A stretch of 64,000 nt of DNA from an uncultured Clostridia bacterium (lineage in GTDB: Bacteria > Bacillota > Clostridia > Christensenellales > Borkfalkiaceae), in contig CASDOP010000009.1 in NCBI GenBank assembly GCA_949282385.1, forward strand, positions 1 through 64,000, given 5' to 3'. The notes under the pieces were generated by a model that searched no databases, was not told the origin of the DNA, and saw only the letters and a list, made by a program, of their open reading frames with translations. The position numbers and the translations under genes are program-made. Positions 1 through 7,852 of the stretch are shown here, one piece after another; within the stretch, counting starts at the first letter, position 1; every line of letters begins with the position of its first letter.

Positions 1-162
1 TGCCGATTTAAACGCAATAGTGTTGTTTTGTTTTTCCTCCTTCCTTTCATTTGTTGCGGCTTCAGAGCCTTCCAGATAGCCGCAGAGCATGGCAAAGCCG
101 ATCTGCACAGAGCGTAAATCTGCGGCAATTCGTTCGGTTAAATTCTTTAGTGTTTCTTTCAT
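1..162 (-). CDS. Small hypothetical protein, partial (C-terminus off the window)
   Basis: An open frame starts with ATG at 162 and runs in frame off the left edge (54 codons visible). A strong ribosome binding site (AAGGGGGT) lies just upstream on the minus strand. The visible protein begins MKETLKNLTERIAADLRS and is charged and probably helical. I do not recognise the family. It is transcribed in the same direction as the XRE repressor at 206-574 and only about 44 bp downstream of it, so the two may form one lysogeny-side operon. Confidence 0.6.
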   Translation of the reverse strand, partial: MKETLKNLTERIAADLRSVQIGFAMLCGYLEGSEAATNERKEEKQNNTIAFKSA

Positions 163-205
163 GGTTACCCCCTTAAAAGTTAGTAGGGGTAATTATAACA
201 CTTAA

Positions 206-574
206 TTAGTATCCGAGAACTTTGCCCACGTTCACGCCCTCGCGCTCGAGGTACGCTACCACATACCCGAGTACATGCGCTTTTTGCAGCTCAGACATCA
301 CGCCGAACAGCTTTATTATGTTCTGAAGCGATTTATCTGTAACCTCATACGGCGGACGTCTGATTACTTCTTCTTTATGTCCGAAGTCATCTTCGAGCCC
401 AAGCAGGTAATCAACCGACACGTCAAAATAATTTGCGATTTTAGAAGCAAAAGAGGCATTAATTTCTATACCTGTTTCCCAATAGCTTATATTACGCTGT
501 GTTGCGCCCACAGCTTCGGCAAGCTCTTTTTGTGTAATACCAAACGTTTTACGTAATTCTTTTATCCTGTTCAT
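206..574 (-). CDS. XRE-family (Cro/cI-type) phage repressor
   Basis: The first 60 or so residues form a classical helix-turn-helix: ITQKELAEAVGATQ is followed by the recognition helix RNISYWETG and the DYLLGLED tail typical of XRE repressors. About 60 further residues may serve dimerisation. The frame is open upstream to 676, but I chose the ATG at 574 because family homology begins there; no good ribosome binding site precedes any of the candidate starts. A TATAAT at 582-587 (minus strand) would put transcription almost at the ATG, so the mRNA could be leaderless. Three repeat sites and a divergent consensus promoter lie directly upstream, so the likely role is maintenance of the prophage state. 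Confidence 0.85.
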   Translation of the reverse strand: MNRIKELRKTFGITQKELAEAVGATQRNISYWETGIEINASFASKIANYFDVSVDYLLGLEDDFGHKEEVIRRPPYEVTDKSLQNIIKLFGVMSELQKAHVLGYVVAYLEREGVNVGKVLGY

Positions 575-584
575 ATCTAAAATT

Positions 585-663
585 ATAGATAAATTTTTCT
601 GTGATACTTGACATAGATAAATATTTCTGCTAAAATCTTTCATAAGTAGAAATATATTTCTAC
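585..663. promoter_or_regulatory. Three operator-like repeats between repressor and early genes
   Basis: Three related 18-bp sites share the pattern NTAGANAAATNTTTCTNN: 585-602, 613-630 and 646-663. The first two differ at only two positions. The third sits in a perfect 20-bp palindrome, AGTAGAAATATATTTCTACT (645-664). Starts are 28 and 33 bp apart. The middle site fills the spacer of the rightward promoter exactly, and the first overlaps the possible leftward -10 element. They are probably the binding sites of the adjacent XRE repressor. Confidence 0.7.
608..636 (+). promoter_or_regulatory. Rightward early promoter of the prophage
   Basis: TTGACA (608-613), a 17-bp spacer and TAAAAT (631-636). 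Transcription would start near 643 and read the genes from 778 onward. The operator-like repeat 613-630 occupies the whole spacer, so bound repressor would block RNA polymerase. Confidence 0.8.
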
Positions 664-777
664 TAATAAACCTCATCTTGCGGCGCGTAACAGCTCCTTA
701 TCATATTAGTTATAGTTATTCGCTTTTAGTTATGCACCGCTCAGAGGTGAGGTAAATTAAAAAGATGAGGTATAAAA

Positions 778-1125
778 ATGGAAAGTAAGAACGAAGAAAA
801 GAGGTCGGTCGACTGGTCAAAATTCAGTAACGAGATTGAAAAAGCGTGCCAAGAACACCGCAATTTTATAAAGTCGGACTTTATACAACTTATCGCTAAT
901 GGTAATCCGCAGTATGGTGAAGAGTGGCTATTTGTATGTTGGCGCAATCCGTACACAGATAAACTTGAAATATATGACGCTGGCGACATTGAAGAAGCGC
1001 AACAGCTGATAGATTATTACAAATTTTCTAAGGCAAATACAAAGGTGGTTGTTCGAGCCACTGGCGAAGATTTTTCAAACCGTGTTGTGTTCAATCCTAA
1101 CTACCATGATACGTTTGTAATTTAA
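778..1125 (+). CDS. Hypothetical phage protein, first gene of the rightward operon
   Basis: This 115-residue protein has no signal peptide or membrane segment. It is acidic at the N-terminus, with a WLFVCWRNPYTDKLEIYDAGD segment in the middle that looks like a small mixed alpha/beta domain. The ATG at 778 follows a GAGG ribosome binding site. It is the first gene after the repressor-controlled promoter at 608-636, the usual place for replication or host-takeover functions, but nothing in the sequence identifies its role. Confidence 0.7.
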   Translation: MESKNEEKRSVDWSKFSNEIEKACQEHRNFIKSDFIQLIANGNPQYGEEWLFVCWRNPYTDKLEIYDAGDIEEAQQLIDYYKFSKANTKVVVRATGEDFSNRVVFNPNYHDTFVI

Positions 1126-1144
1126 GTGCGGTGAGGGACTAACT

Positions 1145-1516
1145 ATGAAATATCTTAATATAATCAACCCGCAGCCAAAGACCGCGGAAGAACTCATTGA
1201 AGAAATGAAAAGCGGCATTTGTAATGCTTCTCGCGCTCCTACTATTGTGGAAGTTTATGATTTGCCGAGGGGAAGGAAACTTCGCGAGCTTAGCAAAAAC
1301 TATTTTATCGTTAAAGATTTAAAATTTAAACATTTAAAAAACCATATCAATCTAAGGAATATCGCAGACTTTGTCGACTTGGCAAGAGCTTATCCGAAAC
1401 ACGAAAAATTATTTTTATATTATCTCTGCAATTATATTGCGGGTGAAGATTTTGACATCTGCTATGAAAAAGCGTGTGATCGTATCCTCGATTTTTACTT
1501 TAAAGGTGAAATATGA
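1145..1516 (+). CDS. Hypothetical phage protein
   Basis: This 123-residue soluble protein follows 778-1125 by 19 bp, with a GGTGAGGG ribosome binding site. Residues 1-60 are basic, and the C-terminal half is rich in tyrosine, phenylalanine and cysteine (YYLCNYIAGEDFDICYEKACDRI). Its stop overlaps the start of the next gene by 4 bp, indicating translational coupling. I do not recognise the family. Confidence 0.65.
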   Translation: MKYLNIINPQPKTAEELIEEMKSGICNASRAPTIVEVYDLPRGRKLRELSKNYFIVKDLKFKHLKNHINLRNIADFVDLARAYPKHEKLFLYYLCNYIAGEDFDICYEKACDRILDFYFKGEI

Positions 1517-1878
1517 TTAAACTTCGTTTATGGGGCGAGCCTTCGGAACTCGCGGAACTTACAAAGCACATTGAAAGCGACGAGCGCGTAAGCGTGTTAA
1601 GCGTATCAGACCAGTATCAGGACAGGGGCAAAAGCTATTCTGTGTGCGTTTACATTGACATTAAGCTAAAAGCCGCCACAGAAAAGCAAAGCGAAAAAAT
1701 GGTCTATGTTATGGAATTTCCTGAGTATGATTTTTGTTTAGCATGCTATGCAGAGGCGATAGACTTAGCACAGGACAAAATGTTTGAAATGCTTGAGAAA
1801 TTAGACCCGAAATCAAAATTAATTCCTGAAGGTGCTAATTTTGATATTTACGGTGTTAAACCAGCAGACGAATATTAA
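1513..1878 (+). CDS. DUF3970-like small protein
   Basis: The ATG overlaps the stop of the previous gene (ATGA). The N-terminal pattern, a short strand (IKLRLWG), a helix (EPSELAELTKHI) and then SVLSVSDQYQDRGKSYSVCVYIDI, resembles the short DUF3970 proteins common on Firmicutes plasmids and phages; this is recognition by eye. The function of that family is unknown to me. A C-terminal extension of about 60 residues carries no obvious motif. It closes a three-gene early cluster before the structural genes. Confidence 0.6.
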   Translation: MIKLRLWGEPSELAELTKHIESDERVSVLSVSDQYQDRGKSYSVCVYIDIKLKAATEKQSEKMVYVMEFPEYDFCLACYAEAIDLAQDKMFEMLEKLDPKSKLIPEGANFDIYGVKPADEY

Positions 1879-1928
1879 TATGTTTCGTACAAATTAAGCC
1901 ATACGGGACAGGACCTCCAATCACCCAA

Positions 1929-1964
1929 GCCGCCGCGTTTTTTAAGTTTTTTCGGCGCGGCGGC
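1929..1964. other. GC-rich hairpin in the 1878-2015 gap
   Basis: GCCGCCGCG (1929-1937) pairs with CGCGGCGGC (1956-1964) around an 18-base T-rich loop. No T-run follows, so it is not a typical terminator. It is one of several GCCGCC-type hairpins between the genes of this prophage, and may act as an mRNA processing or stability element or as an ssDNA structure. Confidence 0.5.
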
Positions 1965-2014
1965 ATTCGACCAAAATCACGGCGCACGCCGTAAAAAATA
2001 TAGGAGTAAATATT

Positions 2015-3073
2015 ATGAGCAAAACAAAAACAATGAGCAAAGGCACGGCAAAAGCAATTGTGGCAGCATGCCTCAGTGCGGCAATGCTTGTCGGCGGCGG
2101 TGTCGTCGGTTATGGAATGGCGACCGACTGGACGTATCAGAAGGGCACTCAGATTGAACAGCCTGACGAAAACCAGACAGCGGGAAATACGTTAATAAGC
2201 CCGTCTGAAGAGAACGGCATAAAAGTTATGTCAACGCGTATCGCGCCCGCAGACTTCGCGGCAAACGGCGTATCCACGTTCGCAGACAGCGCATACACGC
2301 TTACGGCAACGATTACGCCCGACAATACCACTTACAAAGCGGTTGACTACACAGCTGCATGGGCAAACCCCCAGTCAGAATGGGCGAAGGACAAAGACAT
2401 AAGCGACTATGTAACGATAGCCCAGAACGAAGACGGCAGTCTGTCCGCGAATTTAACCATATTGCAGCCGTTTTCTGAGCAGATACAAATAAAAGTAACG
2501 CTGCGCCGAAACCCTGAAATTAACGCAACCTGCACCGTTGATTATGTCGGTTGCGTAAATACGAAAGATTATAACGGTTATATCGATGTCGGTAGTATTG
2601 ACGAGATAATAAGCATTGAGGCAAACGGGCTGAAATACGGAACTATAACGCCAGATTTAACCGATGTTTTTACGGTTGAAGTGTCTTTCGGCGGCGTAGC
2701 TTCAAAGTTATCAGAGTATAACCCTACCACAGTTGAATATACGGTAACGGCGGAAAGCATAACCGATACAGTCAATATTGCTTCACTTCGCGATATGTTC
2801 TATAAAATTGTAGGGCTTGAGAACGCAGAAGCCGCCGAAAAAGAGGCTTACTGGGCAGATTTAAGCGCAGCGTTCCTCGGCTCTTCTACTCCCGAAGACT
2901 GTAGCGGTGACAGCGTTTTAGACTATAAAATTTATAGCAAGCGTTTATACGCAGATACCAACTATGAAGCAGAGCTTGTATCTCAAGGCGAAATTAGCCT
3001 TGCTAACTGGTCCTGCTTCGAAGTACCCGCAACAGGCATGGACATCAGCAATACGACAATAGTAACGGGCTAA
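2015..3073 (+). CDS. Membrane-anchored or secreted Ig-like protein, phage structural candidate
   Basis: This 352-residue protein starts after a perfect AGGAG site. A basic N-terminus is followed by one hydrophobic segment (about 13-36, AIVAACLSAAMLVGGGVVGYGM), a signal anchor or uncleaved signal peptide. The rest is beta-rich, with threonine/valine-rich Ig-like stretches at about 80-170 and 190-250. It lies where inoviruses carry coat and adsorption genes, ahead of the Zot gene. No very short coat-like gene with a single membrane helix is visible, so this or its neighbours may replace the usual virion proteins. No family assigned. Confidence 0.65.
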   Translation: MSKTKTMSKGTAKAIVAACLSAAMLVGGGVVGYGMATDWTYQKGTQIEQPDENQTAGNTLISPSEENGIKVMSTRIAPADFAANGVSTFADSAYTLTATITPDNTTYKAVDYTAAWANPQSEWAKDKDISDYVTIAQNEDGSLSANLTILQPFSEQIQIKVTLRRNPEINATCTVDYVGCVNTKDYNGYIDVGSIDEIISIEANGLKYGTITPDLTDVFTVEVSFGGVASKLSEYNPTTVEYTVTAESITDTVNIASLRDMFYKIVGLENAEAAEKEAYWADLSAAFLGSSTPEDCSGDSVLDYKIYSKRLYADTNYEAELVSQGEISLANWSCFEVPATGMDISNTTIVTG

Positions 3074-3080
3074 GCGCTTA

Positions 3081-3106
3081 GCGGCGGCGCAGGAACGCGC
3101 CGCCGC
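3081..3106. other. Perfect 10-bp GC hairpin between 2015-3073 and 3125-3673
   Basis: GCGGCGGCGC (3081-3090), loop AGGAAC, then GCGCCGCCGC (3097-3106), followed by CGTTTT. It could act as a weak or partial terminator that lowers expression of the downstream genes, or protect the upstream mRNA. Confidence 0.55.
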
Positions 3107-3124
3107 CGTTTTAAAAGGTGAAAT

Positions 3125-3673
3125 ATGAAAAAGGCAATAATATCACTTATAATCTGCGCCGTGGTCGCTCTGAGCGTCGTATGCTTTTCTGGGTGCGACG
3201 TGGGCGCTACGCTTAATGGCTGGGTAACATATATCACTAACGCTATAACGGGCAAGGGCGACAACCAGTCGGGCGGCAACCAGACTGAAGAGCCCGACGA
3301 CGGCAACCAGACTGAAGAGCCCGACGGCGGCAATCAGACTGAAGAGCCGCACCCTGACGACAATAATAACCCTGACGAAACAGGCGTATTAAGCGCGCCG
3401 TTTATCAATGTTGATACGCAATATGCAGGGGAAAATTATTGCAATTTGATAGTAAATATCACAGGCGGCGCGCATGCGGATATTTACTATGTTCATTTGA
3501 ATTATAACGGCATGGATATGCCAGTCCGTACGGCAAATTCAAACACATACAATCTGGGCGTAAGCTCGGCGAATGCTGGAACTTACAGCATATATGTAGT
3601 AGCTTCGGACAGTACGGGCAAATATCGCGATAGCGCGGCTTCGGAAACTATAACAGTAACGCTTTTCGAGTGA
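3125..3673 (+). CDS. Lipoprotein with acidic repeat linker and C-terminal beta domain
   Basis: A 182-residue lipoprotein: a basic start, a hydrophobic stretch and the lipobox FSGC with cysteine at residue 24. Residues about 51-76 are three tandem copies of GNQTEEPDD/G, an acidic, flexible linker; the rest (about 90-182) is a beta-rich Ig-like domain. The ribosome binding site is AGGTG. The layout of membrane anchor, low-complexity linker and folded head recalls filamentous phage adsorption proteins or superinfection/receptor-modifying lipoproteins, but this is inference from architecture and position only. Confidence 0.65.
   Translation: MKKAIISLIICAVVALSVVCFSGCDVGATLNGWVTYITNAITGKGDNQSGGNQTEEPDDGNQTEEPDGGNQTEEPHPDDNNNPDETGVLSAPFINVDTQYAGENYCNLIVNITGGAHADIYYVHLNYNGMDMPVRTANSNTYNLGVSSANAGTYSIYVVASDSTGKYRDSAASETITVTLFE
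3275..3352 (+). repeat. 27-bp tandem repeat, about three copies, in the lipoprotein gene
   Basis: Units begin at 3275, 3302 and 3329 and stay in frame, each encoding GNQTEEPD plus one residue. Units 1 and 2 are almost identical, so copy number could change by slippage and alter linker length. Confidence 0.8.
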
Positions 3674-3682
3674 GGCGCGATT

Positions 3683-5113
3683 ATGATGACAGCAATAAAA
3701 AAATACATACTCTGCGCCGCTGCTATGTTGTTTATTCTCCTTGGCTTCATGGCAGCGGCGCCCGTAACGGTGTTTGCGGCAACGTCAAGTTATTCCGATG
3801 TGTTAGACGACCTCAAGACTGACAGCGCGTTTGATGTTTCCGAATATCCTGAAGCGAATTCGCCTTTAAATAAAAACGATTATCGTGTTGAAGTAATTCA
3901 AATAGCAGAAAGCAATAATAAAGAGCTTTTTATTTATACATATCAACCATGCAATACCATTTACCCGATTATCGCAACGGATATTAATATGTCGCTCTCT
4001 GATGAAGTCGGGGGCATAGTGGTTGATGATAGCATTGTTGCGGGTTCTGAAACTTCGCAGCTTTATCAACTTTCGCTTGTAAGCACTAATGGTGTATTTT
4101 CCAAGTACAAGGTAGATAATTTTACTGTCAGCAATGATATAGTTCGTTATTATACGATTTCTGCCATATATCGCGATTTTATTGAAGGTGTTGATACAGG
4201 GTCTGGAAATGATAATATTGTTATATCTAAGTCTTTTGCGGTTGGCAAACAATATGCAGCCATGACAACGGAAAGCGGCGTTACATATGCATGTAAAATT
4301 ATTGATTATGTAGTTATTGAAAAGCCGTTTGTTGACTTTTTGGCATATGGTTCATATGACGGCTTCGACTTGATTTTTGGTAATGTCGATTATACAGATA
4401 TACATTATATCGCGTTTACGCCTGAAAGAAAGATTGACACGCTTAAAGAAGCAGATGTTACTTACACGACACAATCATATATAACAAATCCTGACGGTAA
4501 AAACACCGCTACATGGTACGGGGAAAAGTCTGAGCCGCAATTTATCACTTTGACTGGTGAAGAGCATGTCGGCATAGATGGTCAACCTGAATATACATGG
4601 AAGAGCATTTACACTTCTGAAGATTTTATGAAAACCTGTAATCTTACAGGCGAGGCAAAAACGCAAGTTGAGAATTCGCAGTTTGTGCTTGTCTTTTTAT
4701 CAACAAAATGTTCAGAACAAGAGTTAAGCGACTTTTGGCAAGGACACTATATGCGTGTGTCTGGCGTTAAAGTATCCGATGTAAGCATATTGCGCCTTAT
4801 GTTTGAAACTGACGGCGATATATATAACCTGGGTGTAGTTATGGATATTCAGGAAGGCGACGACATCGCAGGCAACAAACCTGAAGTGGAAGGCTTTGAC
4901 TTGTTGTGGTGGGTAATTTATTACCTTGTTTGGTTTGTCTTTGTAATAATCGCTATATTGCTTGTATTCGGTCTGATAATATGCCTAATAACCCTTGCAC
5001 CGTCTATATTTGCGGGCTTGTTAAAGCTTATGCTATGGCTTTGCAAGTGTATAGCGAAGTTTGTACTTTTACCGTTTAAAGCTATAGCAGCACTCTTCAG
5101 AAAAGAATGTTAA
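3683..5113 (+). CDS. Secreted protein with C-terminal membrane anchor, adsorption-protein (pIII-like) candidate
   Basis: This 476-residue protein has a cleavable signal peptide (hydrophobic residues 8-28, likely cut after VFA). A long extracellular beta-rich region (about 33-400) follows. At the C-terminus are long hydrophobic segments (WWVIYYLVWFVFVIIAILLVF and IICLITLAPSIFAGLLKLMLW), then a basic tail (KAIAALFRKEC). N-terminal export plus C-terminal anchoring, directly upstream of and overlapping a Zot gene, is the arrangement of inovirus pIII/pVI-region proteins. There is no sequence match I can name; function is inferred from topology and position. Confidence 0.7.
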   Translation: MMTAIKKYILCAAAMLFILLGFMAAAPVTVFAATSSYSDVLDDLKTDSAFDVSEYPEANSPLNKNDYRVEVIQIAESNNKELFIYTYQPCNTIYPIIATDINMSLSDEVGGIVVDDSIVAGSETSQLYQLSLVSTNGVFSKYKVDNFTVSNDIVRYYTISAIYRDFIEGVDTGSGNDNIVISKSFAVGKQYAAMTTESGVTYACKIIDYVVIEKPFVDFLAYGSYDGFDLIFGNVDYTDIHYIAFTPERKIDTLKEADVTYTTQSYITNPDGKNTATWYGEKSEPQFITLTGEEHVGIDGQPEYTWKSIYTSEDFMKTCNLTGEAKTQVENSQFVLVFLSTKCSEQELSDFWQGHYMRVSGVKVSDVSILRLMFETDGDIYNLGVVMDIQEGDDIAGNKPEVEGFDLLWWVIYYLVWFVFVIIAILLVFGLIICLITLAPSIFAGLLKLMLWLCKCIAKFVLLPFKAIAALFRKEC

Positions 5114-5898
5114 CGATAATATTCGGCGCGCCTGGCAGCGGTAAATCAACGCTTAATACGTCGCTTCTTAAACAAGAGTATATGCAGCAAGGGCGCACGC
5201 TTTACGCAAAGACATGCAAGCGCATAACAGAGCTTAACAAAGAACGCACGCAGCCGTTGACTTTGCCAGACCGCCCGCCCATTTATGCAGACTTTAAAAT
5301 GCAGCTTCAGACGGGCTATAAGAAGTATTTTAATCCGTTTTTTGTAGACGGTTATCATCTGGGACTTGATAACGCACATGTTCAGATAACGCAGATTGTC
5401 CCCGGCGCTAAAATTCACCTCAGCGAAGTACAGCGATATTACGACAGTCGTAAATCACAGACGTTCCCCGAGTGGGTATCGCGCTTCTTTGAAATGCACC
5501 GACATTATGGCGTTGATATTACTATGGACATACAACGCGCAAGCCTTGTTGATATAAATATCCGCGACTTGTGTCGCCACTTCATAGAAGTTCAATCAAT
5601 GAAGCATACGCTTGACGACATGGGCAGAATAATTCATACAAAGTTTGTCTGTCGCGAGTTTAAGAGCTATCCAGACGTTGAAGAGTACATCAACAACAAT
5701 GGCAAAAATTACGAAACGACCACATACACCAATGAGGGCAACATATACAGGTGTTTTGACAGCTGCGCGTATTTCAAAAACTTTGTCCCCGCAGACGATA
5801 AAGACTTTTCGTATATGGAATTCGGCAACAACTCAATAATTGAGCCGAAGGAGTTCAGACACCCTGAGAAAAAGAAGGCAAAGACAGAGGTCGCATAA
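5107..5898 (+). CDS. Zot/pI-family ATPase for filamentous phage assembly
   Basis: This 263-residue protein has a Walker A motif at residues 7-15 (GAPGSGKST), a Walker-B-like region around 100-113 (IHLSEVQRYYDSR), then HRHYG.DITMDIQRASLVDINIRDL, the conserved Zot core. The family powers extrusion of filamentous phage through the envelope. The start overlaps the previous gene by 7 bp. Family members usually have a transmembrane helix after the ATPase domain; none is visible here and the protein ends in a basic tail. The strongly hydrophobic C-terminus of the preceding protein may provide the membrane partner. Confidence 0.88.
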   Translation: MLTIIFGAPGSGKSTLNTSLLKQEYMQQGRTLYAKTCKRITELNKERTQPLTLPDRPPIYADFKMQLQTGYKKYFNPFFVDGYHLGLDNAHVQITQIVPGAKIHLSEVQRYYDSRKSQTFPEWVSRFFEMHRHYGVDITMDIQRASLVDINIRDLCRHFIEVQSMKHTLDDMGRIIHTKFVCREFKSYPDVEEYINNNGKNYETTTYTNEGNIYRCFDSCAYFKNFVPADDKDFSYMEFGNNSIIEPKEFRHPEKKKAKTEVA

Positions 5899-6413
5899 TG
5901 GACGATAAAAGCAGGACCGAAAAACTTGACGATTTTAAAAAGTTAAATACGAAGTTTTACGAGATATACGGCGATTTATTCGAAAATCGCGAGTTAATCG
6001 GCACAAAAGCGGCTTATGATTATATGGCTTTGAAGATATTCGAGCAGTACAAAACTGAGTATGAATACTTGAAGGTTACTTCGGAAATAGTCGAAAAGCC
6101 TGAGTTATACGCCGCTAAAGTGCGGCATAACGAGCTTGTGCCTCGGCGCAGATTTTTCTTTTTCAGAAATCGCGCAATGAAGTTGTCGGACGAGGAAATA
6201 TTAATTTCGCTTGAAAAGATTTTTGATGAGCGTAACGCAGCTCTTCTGAAAGAAATAGAGGCGCGGGAAAAGCTCGCGGAAGCTCTGGATAAGTCCGACG
6301 ATGTCTCAGCTCGTCCGATTGCGTTTGACCGTGAGGAAAAGCCGAAAGGCGAGAGCGGGCAATTGAAGGGACAAATCAGCATTGACGAAGTCAGCAAGGC
6401 TGAGCCGAAGTAA
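5898..6413 (+). CDS. Hypothetical phage protein, coupled to zot
   Basis: The start overlaps the zot stop (TAATG), so the two are translated together. The 171-residue product is highly charged and mostly helical, with a basic aromatic patch (VPRRRFFFFRNR) around residues 80-92 and a low-complexity acidic/basic C-terminus. There is no signal peptide or clear membrane helix. It may be a cytoplasmic partner of the Zot ATPase; the family is unknown to me. Confidence 0.65.
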   Translation: MDDKSRTEKLDDFKKLNTKFYEIYGDLFENRELIGTKAAYDYMALKIFEQYKTEYEYLKVTSEIVEKPELYAAKVRHNELVPRRRFFFFRNRAMKLSDEEILISLEKIFDERNAALLKEIEAREKLAEALDKSDDVSARPIAFDREEKPKGESGQLKGQISIDEVSKAEPK

Positions 6414-6432
6414 TCCTCTTTATTAGCTTATA

Positions 6433-6525
6433 GCCGCCGCGCGGGCTGTGATGGCGACGAGCTGGCAGAGGCGCACTTGCGGTACGCTGTGCGCCTCTGC
6501 CAGATAGGCGACAAAGCGCGGCGGC
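6433..6525. other. Nested inverted repeat, candidate replication origin or packaging signal
   Basis: Outer arms GCCGCCGCGC (6433-6442) and GCGCGGCGGC (6516-6525) enclose a perfect 15-bp inner stem: CTGGCAGAGGCGCAC (6462-6476) with GTGCGCCTCTGCCAG (6489-6503), 12-base loop. Two more small hairpins follow: CAGGGC/GCCCTG, and GGTTG/CAACC before the next ribosome binding site. No T-run follows. Such dense folding in the main intergenic region is typical of filamentous phage origins and packaging signals. Confidence 0.65.
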
Positions 6526-6619
6526 AAGAAGATATAAATTAATAATGGGGTCAGGGCGTAGCCCTGCCGCATTTTTAGAGAATGGTTGCGCTTGCCTCAA
6601 CCATAAAGGAGCAACAAAA

Positions 6620-6826
6620 ATGATAGGCAAAACAATCTATGCAGACGGGCGCAATTACCTTTGCGACGACTGCAACCGTTTAGAAAAGTTTCAGAGCATA
6701 GAAGCCGCCCGCGCTGCGGGCTGGGCGATTGCTCGAAATCGTAAAAACTGTTACTGCCCCGCATGCGCGCCCGCGCGTCGGAACGTCGGCAAGGCTTGGG
6801 GCGGCGTTAGAACTTTAGTTAAATAA
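6620..6826 (+). CDS. Small two-CxxC zinc-ribbon-like protein
   Basis: I start this 68-residue protein at the ATG at 6620 because a strong AAAGGAG lies 8 bp upstream; the longer open frame from 6545 runs through the structured region. The CDDC pair near residue 14 and the CPAC pair near residue 48 form a likely zinc site, with a basic tail after it (APARRNVGKAWGGVR). It precedes the replication-type gene, so a nucleic-acid-binding role is plausible but not shown. Confidence 0.7.
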   Translation: MIGKTIYADGRNYLCDDCNRLEKFQSIEAARAAGWAIARNRKNCYCPACAPARRNVGKAWGGVRTLVK

Positions 6827-6840
6827 GGAATTAAAAGCGC

Positions 6841-7848
6841 ATGAATAAATCACCCGCTTTAAAATTTAATATTCCAGACGACAGACGGTGTACGCGCGTT
6901 CCCGTGGAATGCTTTAAGCATACCACTTTAAGTGCTGCTTTGATTGCGGGCGAGGTGTTCAGCTATTCAAGCAGCGGCGCCGATGGGGCGCGCTCGACCT
7001 TCAGAACGTACAAAAAGTTTAATGATAAGTTGGGCGTTTCGTATGCGACAATAAGCCGAGGACTTAAGCGTTTGAAGTCTGACGGCGTGATTGAGCGTAT
7101 AAGTCAGAGCGAGTACCGCTCAAAGCTTCCGTCCACGCGGCAGTTTATCCGCATGCTCTATTGGGTCAACGGGTCCGAGTTCGATATAAACGGAAAAAAA
7201 CGTAAGCTCACGCCGTCTGAAAAAGCAGTCTTCGGATATATTTATACCATGTGCGACAACGGCAAGCGCGGCGGCAACAAATTGCGCGCGAGCAACAAAG
7301 ATATAGCCAGCGTTCTCGGGCTGCACAAAGACACTGTCAGCCGTTGCGTTGCGGTCCTTGCCCGTCTCGGTCTTATCATTAAGGACCGTCCAGAAGAAGA
7401 CCGTTTCGGCGTTCGTAAAAGTACATATCACATTAACAATAGACTTTTATCGTCGCGCAGCCGCGGTCATCAGCGCGACCCCGAAAGCGATACTATTGCA
7501 CGCGCAGATTGGTACGCAGAACGCCGTCAGCGCGCGGAAGCTATTGCAGATAGGAACAGAAAGAAAGCGACGTCAGACAGCGAGTATAAGCGCGTGATGA
7601 GCGAAATTACGCGCGCAGCCATAGAAGAAGGGCGCGCCGAAGACGGCGGGGACAAGCAAAAGATAGATAATTGCGCCGCACATCGCGAGAAACTCGAGCG
7701 GCAGCGCATAATCATACTAAATCGGTTAGGGCTAAAGCCAGAGGACCTCGAAGCGCATTATCATTGCACGAAGTGCAACGATACGGGCTTCGACCAACGA
7801 GGGCGGCTCTGTGATTGCTATGTAGGTGTAGGCGAACTGGATAAATAA
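6841..7848 (+). CDS. Replication protein with two winged helices and a zinc finger (initiator or helicase-loader type)
   Basis: A 335-residue protein. The first winged helix is around 50-85 (FNDKLGVSYATISRGLKRLKSDGVIER), the second around 105-185 (LTPSEKAVFGYIYTM ... NKDIASVLGLHKDTVSRCVAVLARLGLI). A charged linker leads to a C-terminal HCTKCNDTGFDQRGRLCDCY zinc motif, like the CxxCxDTG...CxC motif at the front of Firmicutes DnaC/DnaI helicase loaders. The combination suggests an initiator that recruits the host helicase to phage DNA. It lies next to the candidate origin at 6433-6525. A MarR-like regulator is less likely given the zinc tail. Confidence 0.7.
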   Translation: MNKSPALKFNIPDDRRCTRVPVECFKHTTLSAALIAGEVFSYSSSGADGARSTFRTYKKFNDKLGVSYATISRGLKRLKSDGVIERISQSEYRSKLPSTRQFIRMLYWVNGSEFDINGKKRKLTPSEKAVFGYIYTMCDNGKRGGNKLRASNKDIASVLGLHKDTVSRCVAVLARLGLIIKDRPEEDRFGVRKSTYHINNRLLSSRSRGHQRDPESDTIARADWYAERRQRAEAIADRNRKKATSDSEYKRVMSEITRAAIEEGRAEDGGDKQKIDNCAAHREKLERQRIIILNRLGLKPEDLEAHYHCTKCNDTGFDQRGRLCDCYVGVGELDK

Positions 7849-7852
7849 TTAA

